Of a stretch of 64,000 bases of DNA, positions 34,001 through 45,527 are shown piece by piece. Positions within the stretch are counted from its first letter, which is position 1, and each line of letters begins with the position of its first letter. Under the pieces are notes generated by a model that searched no databases, was not told the DNA's origin, and worked only from the letters and a program-made list of their open reading frames with translations. The DNA is from Hymenopus coronatus (lineage: Eukaryota > Arthropoda > Insecta > Mantodea > Hymenopodidae). A program made the translations under genes and the position numbers. Location: contig CM060900.1 in the NCBI GenBank assembly GCA_030762935.1, forward strand, positions 284,166,284 through 284,230,283, written 5' to 3'.

Positions 34001-34920
34001 AACTTAATGTTTCCTGAAATAATGACAAGATCCTTCGCAATAGATCCAGTCTCATGGAGACTCATTTCCTCTTGTCGCTCTTATGATGACTAATCACAGA
34101 AAATCCTGCACCGATAAAACACTTGTGAACTTGTTCACTGAGCTTTGTACACTAACCACTGATAGTGCTCATATTTATACCGACGGTTCTCGACAACAAT
34201 GGCTGTTCAGTTGTATTTTCTGACAGTATTATGCTCTACAGACTGCCGGAGTATCTAGCCACCTTTTCTAGTGAATTATGTGCCATTCAGTATGCCCTTC
34301 AATATATCTTAGACTGCAGTAACCATTTCTCTTCGACTTTCTTCACTGATTCAGTGAGTGCATTGCTTATACTGAAACAGTCGTCTTCTAATTGCCTGGG
34401 CTAGAACCCAGAGAATTTATATAATGAATGTATCATCACTGGAAAACGCGTCACATTTACCTGGATCCAAAGAGACCGCTGATGCATCAGCCAAAGAAGC
34501 TACAAAACAACCACAAGCTGTCGCTGTTAAGATCTTACACTAAGATTTTCACTACTATATTAAAAACAATGGAAAAATGACTGGAACTCTTTCTCCAATA
34601 ATAAACTTCGTATTGTGCATCCTAACCTCTCCTCTAGGATTCTAACCGCACGCCTGCGACGACCAGGCCAAGTCCGTTTCACCAGGCTACGCATCGGCCA
34701 TACAGCCGTAACTCATTCACGCCTGTTAACAAATGATCCTCCACCTGTATGCGACCAGTGTCTAACCGCTTCCACTGTTTAACATTTAATCACGGACTCT
34801 TCTAAATTCTACAATCAAAGACTTCATAATTCAGTTCCGAACAACCTGTCTGAAGCTCTCAGTGATGTCATTGTATATAATGCATTTAAATGTTTAAAGG
34901 ATACACAATTGTATGCTGTT
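31069..34920 (+). pseudogene. ORF2 (endonuclease, RT, RNase H) of the I-type element
   Basis: Endonuclease: IVQLNVKGFRPQK (31,111-31,150); VICLKQTNF (31,192-31,218), where the catalytic Glu of LQET reads Gln; IGNFNCHS (31,799-31,825), with Asp of GDFN read as Asn; and SLHGSDHFPITLN (32,004-32,045), intact. RT: LKGVRKALIHCTSKSTGPDS (32,659-32,720), RKNKCFPSQWRYSAVLLIP (32,791-32,848), PQGSTLS (33,232-33,252), and the catalytic FADD site reduced to FASLVI near 33,317. Thumb region 33,481-33,834: ILGLYFDQRFTW. RNase H: HIYTDGS (34,168-34,189) and FTDSVSALLILKQ (34,341-34,380). The C-terminal zinc-like motif CDQC lies near 34,752. Many frameshifts separate these blocks, and both the endonuclease and RT active sites are mutated, so it cannot move itself. 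Confidence 0.8.
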
Positions 34921-35001
34921 TTATAATATTATTGTTAATTAATACTTTCTAGTCGCGATATGACTATAGGTTAAAGCGACTTGAATCAAATAAGTAAAAA
35001 A

Positions 35002-36039
35002 GGGAGGATAAAAGAAAAGAGATACGTCCGAGGGCGCAACCGCGTCCCAGGCCTGTAACCCCATTTAGGTAATAATAATATTTAACATGGAAGCCACTAG
35101 ACACAACAGCACATTTGCTAATTGTTTTATCATCTTTTATCCTGGAAACATTTCTCGGAATCCAATAGTCATTTTAGAACCATTTCTGTTGCCTATATTC
35201 AGCTCTAGCAGTGATGGCTCACAGGTCCCTTGAACATAAATATGATCCGCTGGAATTCGCTAGATTGGGAATAAATGATGCGTTCGCTAGAATTCGTCTT
35301 TAGTCTTTAATATATTCCTTGAGCGTATTATTTCATTGCGTCGTATTATTGTAATCAACTTGATAATAAGAATCACTGCTGATTATTAAACATGCTATTC
35401 AGAAGCCACTCTTTAGAATATGCATTAGGGATGCACAGAAAATATACATTCAGAGAAAAAATAGCTACCTAGGGAAGCAGCTGCAATTTATGGCAGTTAT
35501 AGTTGCTCTCCGGGGATAACACAAGTTTTTTGATAGTCCTGCGTATTTGGTTCAGTACAGTGAATGTATGTATACCTTCAGGGTTAACCATTATAGCATA
35601 TGCTCATGGTTTTTACCCGAATTACGTGGTGTATCTCCTGCTCCATGCCTTTTAATTTATGCAACCTGTTAAGAGGTATATTATATCTTGGTTTCGACTT
35701 ACTCGTCGTGTTTACAGTTCAATTACATTTAAACAGAAAGTGTCTCTAACGTAGTGACAAGAGGCTTAAAGGAACCAAGTTCTCCGAAATGAGGTTCAAC
35801 TGGAAAAATAGTCACTGTTCAGCCGATTTTATAAACTTTTGCTGTGTAGTATACTTTGTTACCCACCTCTGAAAACTCTATGACCGAAAGCATTTGTAAT
35901 GGCAGATATAAACAGCTACAGCAGAGGTAGGTTGCAACCAATTAACGGACACGGCCTAGAAACAAGTCCGACAGAAACTTTTAAACTAACATTTCAATAC
36001 TAGCATCTAGTACGTTATATCTGTACTATAAATCATAGC
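35002..36039. other. Unannotated stretch
   Basis: Nothing recognised. Moderately AT-rich without tandem or terminal repeat signals. Confidence 0.3.
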
Positions 36040-36285
36040 TACTGCGATCCGATTAATAAAGTCGTGAACAGGTCGGCGGTTCAAATCCCGTCAGGGTAAT
36101 CTTTCCTGACAGGCCTTTTACAGGTTTTCATCAGTCAGAGCCTGTAAATGACATTCAGGTACTCTAAAATTAAGTCTGGAATCTTCTTCCCAAAATTACT
36201 ACGGCAAATATTTCATTACATGCAACTTGAGTGTTCAGCGCCTGCGATGACGTATGTGGTACGATCGGGCATTAAACTTTAAGCT
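36040..36285 (+). mobile_element. Probable tRNA-derived SINE
   Basis: The B-box GGTTCAAATCCC lies at 36,076-36,087. The A-box region upstream is degenerate. The following body ends GGGCATTAAACTTTA, an ending style shared with the SINE at 20.58 kb (GGCGTTAAAC). No target duplication was found. Confidence 0.5.
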
Positions 36286-36424
36286 AGTGTAGCAATAATG
36301 TAGGTTAAAAGTGTGCCAAAATGCAATAACATGCCAGCAAAATTACGAGGTGAGAACAGAGTTCACCTAGCATCAAGACAGATCAGACCTACTGAAGGTA
36401 TTGCTCATCTAGCAACTAAATAGC

Positions 36425-36500
36425 TGAGTGGCATTACATTACCGTTAACGAAGTGTTTGCGCCCGTTTGAATCCGGCACATTAGCTTTAAAGTATTTTTC
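36425..36500 (+). other. tRNA-like segment
   Basis: TAGCTGAGTGGC followed at about 30 bp by CGTTTGAATCC resembles A- and B-boxes of a Pol III promoter. It may be the head of a decayed SINE. It does not form a convincing tRNA. Confidence 0.3.
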
Positions 36501-37425
36501 GTTACTCCTTTGGACTTTAGATTGGAAATTTCGGCGTGAAATATGTTACCTATACAGGCTTAGATTTAAATGAGGTAAGAAGGAATTCAAAATTGATATT
36601 CCTGGTTTTATCTTGGGTATAAGAATTGAAATTAAGTCAAAAACTGTTCTTCAGTACGGAATACAATGCATTAAGTTAATACCTGCATAATAATTAGTGT
36701 TTGGGTTAAAACAGTACCTTCCATGCTACACGGGATCAGATACTACACATGCTATAGATAGAGGGTTCTAAAATGCAATGCGGTTTAAAGCCTCGATCAC
36801 TGAATCGACTGCAATAGATTCTGGTCTCTGATCCACTCAACCGTTACATCTTTGCTGAAGTATACAATGGGGCTCAGTATAAACCTATTTTCAAACCTGT
36901 TGCTTTTTGAACTTGGTACACTTTTTACTATTGCTGCAACCGAAAAAGCATCTTATGCGCAGTAAGAGATTTTTTGTTATACTCCTATCTACTGTAGGTA
37001 TTCTTTCCCTTCAGTTCCAGCAAAGGTGTCGATGTTTTCATGCCAATCTATAAACTGTGGGCTCCATAAATATACATGCCTAGGGTTCACTGATTCACCT
37101 GTATATCAAATATACAGCGCATATATTTTAAAGTGAATACACCTCGGAGTAACTACGTTGTATTTAATATATTAAATATGTATATCGTAAATATATTTGA
37201 TACATTAATTTAGTAGTTCTTATACATTTTCATTCAGATCATATTAGGAAAGGAACTTTTAAATGTTTGCCGCTAGATTTTCATTTGGCCAACTATGCTA
37301 CATTTATAGCCACAACATGTGTATCACTAGCTTCTTTTGCATGACTCATGTTTGACACAAACGTATAATTACTGTTTATCCTTTTTAAGGAAGGCGTCGC
37401 ATTTTGAGGGGAAGAATGTGTCAAA

Positions 37426-37427
<2 letters not shown>
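36501..37427. other. Unannotated stretch
   Basis: No recognisable coding or repeat structure. Confidence 0.3.

Positions 37428-37428
<1 letters not shown>

Positions 37429-37506
<78 letters not shown>
37429..37506. repeat. Compound (TA)n(TG)n microsatellite
   Basis: About 60 bp of TA units followed by about 18 bp of TG units. The ORFs on either strand here are artefacts of the repeat. Confidence 0.95.
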
Positions 37507-38160
37507 AAAAATGGCAGCTGAATGCTATCGGTAATCTAAAACTATGCGAATTGTTTAGATAAGGGTGATTAATAGTGGTTAAAATAGCTTTCAACAACAG
37601 GTATTTAAAACACCATGGAAGTAAAATATAACACATTACTTGTCTGTTTCCATTGGGTAATATCTGACAAATATGCTAACTCTTGCGTAATATTACATGG
37701 GTTACCTGTGAGTGTAAGGGGGAGAACAAAGTTAAACAGGATGGAATGCATACACCCTGCATGTGTTGATTAAAGCTAAAACAAGCCACATCAATATTCG
37801 GTAAAGGTACCAAGTAGAGATGGTCACTCATAGGCCACGCCACTACTCGAGAGTGTGGGCAACGATAATCTCTTGTATCGAGAACTAATGCCCATGAACG
37901 AGGCGACTCCAGCATTATCGTAACTATAGAAGTAGGTTGATGTATGATCCGTAGTATAAACTGGTTACGTAATAACTAGGTCCCGGAATTTTAGCTTTTC
38001 ACCTAGTTTTTCCCCTTGTAAGTTACAAAGTTTCATAGTACTTTTATGCTTCAAAACGTTTGGGTGTTAAACTGTGAATCTTATTCAACCTAAAAGGGAA
38101 AAGTAAATGTTTTTTTAATCTCAGTACAACATTTATATTTTTTTCCATCAATTCATATGA
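37507..38160. other. Unannotated stretch
   Basis: TAGAGATGGTCACTCATAG near 37,815 has the look of a hAT end but no partner was found. Otherwise featureless. Confidence 0.3.
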
Positions 38161-38170
38161 AATACAATTT

Positions 38171-38374
38171 TTGTTTAACAATTCGTTTAAGTTTATTTTG
38201 AGTGTACTTATGGGGTTAGCCAGGGAAAGAATTTATAACGATTTTTATGTTTATATAGAAATTGCGTGTATGAAGTATGCGCCAGTAGCATTTTGCGATG
38301 TTGAAAGATCTTTCACTGCCTATAGAAACATTAAAAACAACACAGCATTTGAATATGTGGTTGGTTCTGGATAG
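38171..38374 (+). pseudogene. hAT transposase C-terminal (dimerisation) fragment
   Basis: The frame contains KYAPVAFCDVERSFTAYRNI (residues 35-54). This corresponds to the KYAPxxSxDVERSFSxYKxI motif at the start of the last conserved hAT dimerisation region, followed by a short FEYVVGSG tail in place of FENLEK. The upstream catalytic part is absent. Repeat B at 39,005-39,487 lies downstream with its hAT-like tip facing right, so the two may be the same element, separated partly by a SINE insertion. This link is inference. Confidence 0.65.
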
Positions 38375-38560
38375 CAAAAGTGCTGATGTGTGAAGTTTGT
38401 TTTATGTGAGTGCTAGGTATTAAAAATGCATGCTGAATTTTTTTAGTTAAAATGAGTGAGTATACTGTGCAATACATTGCCTTAAATTACAATAAATGAT
38501 AATAGCATGCTTCCGTGGAATAAAATAGTTTTTTGTTTATATCTGTATTACGAGTGTTAT

Positions 38561-38833
38561 AAAATCCGTTTGACTGCCTCCGTGGTCAAGTGGTCAGCGA
38601 GCTGACTTCTCACCCGGAGATTCCCGGCTGGGGCAGGGAATTTTTCTTTAACCAGAATTATTCCCTATCCCCCATAGAGTCTGGAAGTATGAATGTGAGA
38701 GTAAATGTGCGTGTGTTTAGTAATATAAAAGTTTACCTATATTCTGAATCTACAGTTTAACAAGTAAACGCCCCCGATACGACCATTGATGTTAAAGGTG
38801 GCAATACAAATGAAACAATAAAAAAATCCGTTT
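38561..38833 (+). mobile_element. tRNA-derived SINE, second copy, B-box deleted
   Basis: AAAATCCGTTT at 38,561-38,571 and 38,823-38,833 is a perfect 11-bp target duplication. The body is the same family as 7,911-8,175 (GACTGCCTCCGTGGTC head, CCCTATCCCCCATAGAGTC, AAATGAAACAATAAAAA tail). Compared with that copy, about 14 bp covering most of the B-box are missing: the text passes straight from CTCACCCGGAG to ATTCCCGGCTGGGG. The copy probably cannot be transcribed from its own promoter. Confidence 0.85.
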
Positions 38834-39004
38834 ATCTTTAATTTCCTTAAGCAGGTAGAAACATTGTTTAAACCCCTAAAAATAAAGAAATAATAATAAA
38901 AAAAATCCGGCCCAAAATGACTAATTTTTGACAGTGCATATATCCGATTGCGTTAACAGTAAATGATTTGAATCAGCGATATTAATTGTTAATGTCAGGC
39001 TGTA

Positions 39005-39487
39005 CTATGTATATAACTTATACTGTAATAAACATTTTCAGATTACAACCTAGAATAGAATTACTTCTTCCAACATAAACATCTTAGGTGTAGCAAAGTA
39101 AACACACCCTTATTTGTAATAAAAGTGAAGATCACGTAGATATATCTGCAGATTCTATGATAGCACATTTCGTTTTTAACCCTTTCCCTAGTGTGGCTCA
39201 TTTAAATATCATCCTTATCGGTTATTTATATCTTAAATCATTTAAACAGATGAAATAATATAACTTGAACTGATTATGTGAGTTTCCATGCATTACATCG
39301 CAGTTTTGATATTAACGAGACTTGAGTCTTGCGAGTAATCAGAAATCTCGTACCTTGTTGGTCAAGCTCTTATCTGCCAGATATGCGTCCAGCTCCGTCT
39401 ACTGGCTGCGAGAGGCGCGCTTAGAGGCAGCGAGAAACGAGCGAAATTAAAAGCTGACTTGGCCGGCTCTAGTATGCCTAGCGATAA
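39005..39487 (-). repeat. Repeat B, copy 2 (probable hAT 3' end)
   Basis: Inverted relative to 22,845-23,330 and about 80 percent identical by eye, including TTTAAACAGATGAAAT, TTGGTCAAGCTCTTA and GACTTGGCCGGCTCTA. The tip near 39,473 may be the 3' terminus of the hAT whose transposase end is at 38,171-38,374. Confidence 0.75.
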
Positions 39488-40470
39488 GAGAGATAAACAA
39501 GGTGAGTACTCTTTAGGATTAGGCAGAACTATTCAGCAACCGAACAGTGTATTCTCACAAAAGTAGATCTGTTTATTCCGACTGGGAAAACATTCACTCT
39601 TGTTGAAAGTGATGTAAGCCAAACCCAATTGGATTTTTTTAAATATAATCTGTGAAAGCCCGAGGGAAACTGTTTTCAACACAAAAGTTAATTTTTATTC
39701 AGGTTAGTGCTAATTTATACCTTAAAGATATTTAAAATTATAATTAGTACCCGTACTTATAGTCCCATGTTGCAAATGTATTTTTTCAATTAATAGGCTA
39801 CATTGTACAAAAATTGTATAAAATTAAAGTAAGCAATCAATTTGGTATAATCATAGAATATGCTGATTGTTTTGTTTTGGAATTATGGTATTTTGATATT
39901 TGTTATAAATTTAGTTACCTTTCTATAAGTTTTAATTAAATTCCCATTAGTCAAACGAAGGTTTGGTCACAACAGTAAGTGAAGTACAAGCGTCAGGAAT
40001 ATATTTTTTTAACAATGAACCCATTATCGTCCTATATTTATATTTTGCCATATGATTTGCTACACTATGAATATATTTTGAAAATTTTAACTTATACACT
40101 TTATAGAAAAAATTAAATTAAAATTTCAATTTGCATTTTCAATACATTTCTTAATTAGAACCTAAGTTAGGTTTATATCACGAAAACAGCATAAAAGTGC
40201 TGCAAAATGACACCTTTCCCAGCTCTCTAGCTCAATTATGACAGTCCATAGAGCGATTTAAAAAAACACCGTCCACGTTTTTTGGCCAGTTTTTGAAAGT
40301 TTTTAAATAGGCATATTCCGAAAACGATTTGAGATAAAAACCGTTGAAATTCAATATTTTCCTTAGTCTCAGGACCCACTATAACAAATTTTAGCAAAAT
40401 CTAAAATGGTGAGGTAACTTGGGTGTGTTGATTTCACAGGGAATGGCTCACGTATATGTAGTATACTTAC
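39488..40470. other. Unannotated AT-rich stretch
   Basis: Very AT-rich. No coding blocks or repeats recognised, apart from a short CA run at 40,467-40,490. Confidence 0.35.
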
Positions 40471-40499
40471 ACACACATACACACACACATATTCTGTTG

Positions 40500-41760
40500 A
40501 AAACAAGGAAAAACGTTGTCGTATATTTCGTTAGAAATCAAACAAAATCTGATACTGTGTTAATCTCTTCTGGAGTCCAGTTATATAGTTCACCTTCAAT
40601 GGATAAGAAGGGGAAAAGCTCAATGAGCTGCTGTCTACACATTAGGAGGCTATCAAATAGTCTAAATGATACATTCCATCTTATACGCACTAAAACTGGA
40701 AACATGTGTGCGACTTCTGGAATCAAAAAGGGAATTTGGAATGCCAGCCAAGGAAATGAAAAATTGTGTGCATTGGTTGATACGATTTGTAGACTGTAAC
40801 ATCACTAGATTTAATGTATGGATTTAAGTCTAAGAAATGCGTGAGAGATATTTGTCTCTTAACAAGTTTCTCAAGTCCAGAGAATTTCGTGACATTACAA
40901 CAGCTCTGTCAAATATCTGTGCTATGAGTCTATCTGCACAATGCAGGTCTTTAACCACTCCATTAAAACCTCTGAGCGTTTCTTTCTGAGGAAACATGAG
41001 AACAATGCAAAAGCTCTAGACAGTTTCGATTATCATATAACTACTTACAGTTGGTTGTGTTTAGAAATATCTATTGTCTCATCTATCATGATTGCTACAA
41101 AAGGTGCACGTCTAATTTATAATTTATTTTGAATATGAGAGGAGGCACCCTTAAAAACTGTTTTTGTTTTTAAGTGCATTGCGAAAGAGGGGTAATAATT
41201 AGCCAGTCGTTAAAGCACCTCTTATGTACACATCCCTATTCTTTTGTCCCTAATATCTTCTGTAGGGAAGCCATGCTTGCCAAGAAAAGATATTCTCTCA
41301 ATTTCCCTAAAATCAATCTGTTCTTTGCCACCTTTTCAGCCTGTAAGGAATCTACAATTTTTTCCCCCACATTTAAGGCATGAACAATCCTTTTGACACT
41401 TGAAGTTTGCAAGGCTCACAATGCCCTCAGAAGGGCAATGGATTTCTGATGGCTTATCGCATGCAGTAATTACATAATGTATTGCAGAAGCCTGATCTAC
41501 TTCAAGGTTTTTTATTCACAACTGAGTAGGCAAACAATAAAGTTAATTTCACCGAAACCCACACATATTTGTCATAATGGATTACCTTTATTAAATAGTC
41601 TTTTGTAAACTCGTGATTTTTCTCTGTGCTCACATTTTAATTCACTGAGTACAGGTTTTGGCCTTCCATGTTAAACAATAAGCAGTTTCTTTTCATAGGT
41701 ATGTCGTGAAAATGGTTTATTAAGCAAACTTTTCATTATACCGCATATTGTGCAAAACGC
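40500..41760 (-). pseudogene. Probable hAT-type transposase remnant
   Basis: Minus-strand frames give, from 41,760 down, a block near 41,590-41,680 (RPKPVLSELKCEHREKSRVY), VVEKIV-like text near 41,350-41,390, and near 40,540-40,726 VLVRIRWNVSFRLFDSLLM followed by LYNWTPEEINTVSDFV. The last pair fits the TRWNSxYxML...W...I pattern of hAT transposases that follows the catalytic core. The intervening sequence has many stops. Identification rests mainly on this one block, so it is less sure than the 7.8-9.0 kb hAT. Confidence 0.5.
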
Positions 41761-42089
41761 AACAACATAAGTGACAAACACTGAAAATAATGTGTTGTGC
41801 TAGTAGGGTAGCCATTTCAAATCGCCTTCAGTACATGTTACATGTTTACCGGCATGTCCATTTTAGTTAAAACAGCGCGACCCATTATGCCAGTGAATAT
41901 GCTTTTAAATTAAATTTTTGTATTTGAAATTAATGACTTTCAATTTTCTGTCCATAAAGCAATTTAAAAATTCTTATCTTTACTGATGTAAATCGCTAGG
42001 CTGGCAGTATCTGAACGCATCGAAGCTGCTTCGGCTGTCTTCGAAACTCATCGGTTGTCTTCGCTGGCTAGAAAAGAGGGTCTATTCCC

Positions 42090-43345
42090 AGCAACACTAT
42101 GATGGACACTCTCGAACGAAAACTACTGAATTATTCGATAGTCGCCCTAACTCGGTTATTCGGTTTTCATTCGGATTTAAAATGTTAACACTACTGTTTG
42201 CTTGGCAGATGATACTCCCCAATGAAGAAAAACTGCTCCTCCCCAATCGCTTTTCAAGCCGCTTTCATGGATGAACAAATGCAGATGAGATGCCAACCCC
42301 ATTTCAGAGAATATAAATTATCTACTGCTCTATTTTCTTTGTTTAACAGGTTTGGCAATCAGTTATAGACTTTGCATTAAATAATGCTACATGCCAAATA
42401 CCAAACAAGAAATATAAAAATGCATTTGGTCTTTAGGACATAGTTTGCTTTAAAATGTGTATTGCTATTGGTAATATTCCTAGAGAAGTAACCATTCTGT
42501 GGCGGATGATTGGTAGAAGGGAGGTGACGCGATTGTTGTAAATAAAAAATAAAACGTTAATTCCAAATCTTAACGCCACCTGTTTTCTTTGCAGAAGTTC
42601 AAGTTGTAACGTTGATGCTTTGCTTCCTAGTAAGTAGTTAACAGCCACAAAAGCCATTGTAGCCGCCCAAATGTTTGTGTGTTAAAATCGAGAAGCACAT
42701 GCACACATAGAGCTTAGGATGTTAGCTATGCCTGACATGCAGTTCAACGCAAAATAAAATACAGAATTAAGAACTAATTGCTAAATCAAGCCCTCCCTGT
42801 TTTGCTAGGGAATAATTTATGGCTTATTTTGTTTAACCTCAATGGATACGAAATATACGGTTTAACCTATACAACATAACCTCAAATTACAGAACCATAA
42901 TCAACCATAATTCTGGAATAGATAAGATAGCCTTAAAATGGAAGTATATTTTTTTTAAGTATCGTTATTTTAAAATAGAGAGTTGCATTTCAGAATTATA
43001 TGTGCTAGTCTGATTCATAAATGGCATTCTTTCACAATCCAATACTCATGGAATTAATTATCACGTTAATTACTACAGAACAACTCAAGCAATTGTATGT
43101 TTAATATTGCAAAATAATGTGCACTAAGATCTTTTTATATTAATCGAGGGCTAGAACGCCTATTACGTCTTATTTTCAAATCATGTCAGCTAGTTATTTT
43201 GGCACCGCATCTTTGCTACTACCACGCAATTTGCGAAAATAAAGTATTTAAATCCGAATGAAAAACTGAACAATTTTAGTCATTTCTCACTATTGCAGCA
43301 CATTCAATTGTCGAAAATATTCCATAGTACCCATCACTACACCAC
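42090..43345. mobile_element. Candidate non-autonomous hAT-like element
   Basis: TTTTCATTCGGATTTAAA near 42,165-42,183 and its inverse TTTAAATCCGAATGAAAA near 43,246-43,264 lie at equal depth inside two outer tips. The outer tips are CTATGATGGACAC (left) and the complement of GTACCCATCACTA (right, reading TAGTGATGGGTAC). The TAGTGATGG style is common in hAT ends. Total length is about 1.25 kb. I found no transposase blocks inside and no 8-bp target duplication. Confidence 0.5.
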
Positions 43346-43560
43346 GTCTGCCAATCATGCTACTCTTGCCTGACAAGAAGGCTGCAATATATTGTGAACG
43401 GAACGGAGTTTGTCGCAAGGAACGCGTTTTATGCCATAACAATGGGCTAAGATACTAGCCTAACTTCGGCAATTTATTCGGATATGCGAAAGTTAGTTAA
43501 TGGTAAGAAATCGCTAAACCATAGTGGTAATCTAACAGACTCTACCGCTAGACAGAGCAA

Positions 43561-43833
43561 TGGTGACGTGGAAAAATGAAATGGAGTTTTATTTATGGAC
43601 GCTCTTTAACTACAGTTGTTCTCAGCGTCCCATTCTATGTTGGGCGTGAAGCACCGCTTAATTTTGCCCAGAGGCCTCTCTGTCAGGCTTGAGGTTCTAT
43701 TACGTGCCATAAATTTACGACACGGGACCAACGGCTTTATTTCCCCTCCAAAGGAAGCCATGCTATGGATTTTTCCACCCGGATAAAATCCATCCTCCGC
43801 CGAGTTTGAAAACGCGACCTATTGGTGACGTGG
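43561..43833 (-). mobile_element. SINE with perfect 11-bp target duplication
   Basis: TGGTGACGTGG occurs at 43,561-43,571 and 43,823-43,833 around a 251-bp insert. On the minus strand the insert starts with a B-box-like CGTTTTCAAACTCGG, then GGATGGATTTTATCCGGGTG and GGTCCCGTGTCGTAAATTTA. It ends in an A-rich AAATAAAAC region. The tRNA head before the B-box is missing, so it is a 5'-truncated SINE of a family distinct from the 7.9 and 38.6 kb copies. Confidence 0.85.
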
Positions 43834-45520
43834 GGTGAGAAGCATCCCATCAATTTTATTGCATTGTTATGCCAAAACATCGCTTCTTTTGCAAGGCCAG
43901 AGAAGCATACAGGTCAACACTGCATTCAGAATATACATTGGGACTGTGTCGGTAGTGGAATGAGATGCACGATACTCAGCTTTCTCTATTTACTTTACCG
44001 GAAAATCAAAAAATTACACTTCACTGCACAAAGTTTCTGCAAATCCTGGTTGCAGCTATGAACTGGCTGGTTTGATTCCGTAACAGCCGACCTTTGTCTT
44101 TTCTCGGTCTCACAACGCCCAGCGGAAATCTCTGGCGCCAATTTTACTACTTGCAAACATTCGCGGTTTCATTACGCCCAATGGATTTAAATTCACTATT
44201 CCGGAGGTAACTTTGGCGATCTCAACAATAGAATGTTCACATTGCGCACTAATTAGCTGTGCTTAATTATTTCGCGGCTTACGAAAATTTAAACTTAAGC
44301 CGTTCACTTTACGCGCGGGTTCCTGTCCCGTCTGGACATAGCTTCGCCGTCAATGTTTTCCAAAAAAGTGATTGCTGCTTTGATTCTTCCTCCCTTTTTA
44401 CACGAATTTGCCATTCGTGACATTTATGCCTTTCTATTATGGGCTTAGTGGAGTTTTCTTGCTATAATTGGCAACTATCACCGCGTCACCTTATTCCCAT
44501 CACACGATTCGTCTGTTTAATTTTGTCGTGTAAGCATTCTCCGTTACTTTGCGCGAGTTCATCGGAAGACTCTAGTTTACCTTGCAGTAACGGGACCCGA
44601 TTTTCACCCTCACAGAAATATGAAGGACTGTTGCCTACCTGTCGGCAGTATGTGCGATTCTGAGTGACATTGCTAATTTTACAGATTCATTCCAGCCAAT
44701 TCTTAGCTTCAGCTCTTTTCAATAACTTATAAGCTAACACAAAATCTCAACTTACTTACATGCCCTTGGATTATTTTATTTCACAGTCACATATTTATAT
44801 TAATACTCAATCACTTATCACTAATTTAACATAGGGCCCATATTTTGTCTCAACATAGTTTATGGAGAGTAAATTTGCTTTGCGTATGAAAATATAGGGA
44901 TTTCGTTTCCATAATAACTTCTGGGCTATGGTCAAGTGAGCCTTGGCATTCACTACAACATACATTATGTATAGTGTAGTTAAGGGCAGTTTTGAGTAGC
45001 GTATGTAGTAAAATGTTGTGATTTCAGGATCAACTGAAATCCGACCAGATGTTGAAACAGAAAGTCTACAAAGCGTGTAGTCCCTCTGTGCACAAATATA
45101 TCGCAGACCTCCAACAAATTGTGTCTGTTTCATGTGCCAAGAAACTTGAAATTAGGAAGAAAAGCATTTTCCATGGCGAAACAGTGTCAACGATATACCG
45201 GAGAAATTAGCAGTGTATTGTTGCGAGGATTATTTTGTTATAAGTTAAACCAAATAATGTCAACAATATATTGGATAAATCAACAATGTATTGTATCATT
45301 TTGATGTAAGTTGATATGTCAAGCATGGCACAGGAAACTCCCGCACAAAATTATGTTAGTTATGTCGGTTATTACTAAGGCCCTGGAATTTGAAGTACTG
45401 AATACTCTCTGGGAGGGTTGTTTTCATACTTACGGAAGTTAGACGTTGAATGACAAGTATTCGTTTACTGTTTAGTGCTACAGTAATTTTCATACTTGCT
45501 GAAGACAGGCACTGAGTTAA
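43834..45520. other. Unannotated stretch
   Basis: No recognised coding, terminal repeats or tandem arrays. The part 44,080-44,680 is somewhat GC-richer and might be an old element, but I cannot classify it. Confidence 0.3.
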
Positions 45521-45527
45521 GTTAAAT

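Larger units (their letters stand above)
30066..35001 (+). mobile_element. I-type non-LTR retrotransposon, long but frameshifted
   Basis: A 4.9-kb unit contains, in order, a gag-like ORF1 with a zinc knuckle, then an ORF2 with endonuclease, reverse transcriptase, RNase H and a cysteine motif. A short 3' UTR ends TTGAATCAAATAAGTAAAAA. ORF2 with an RNase H after the RT is typical of the I group. The 5' end is probably truncated: coding sequence starts almost at once and no UTR is recognised. No target duplication was found. Confidence 0.8.

Noticed and set aside
30066..35001. Retroviral or LTR element
   Set aside because: Endonuclease precedes RT, there is no protease or integrase and no long terminal repeats; the order fits an I-type non-LTR element.
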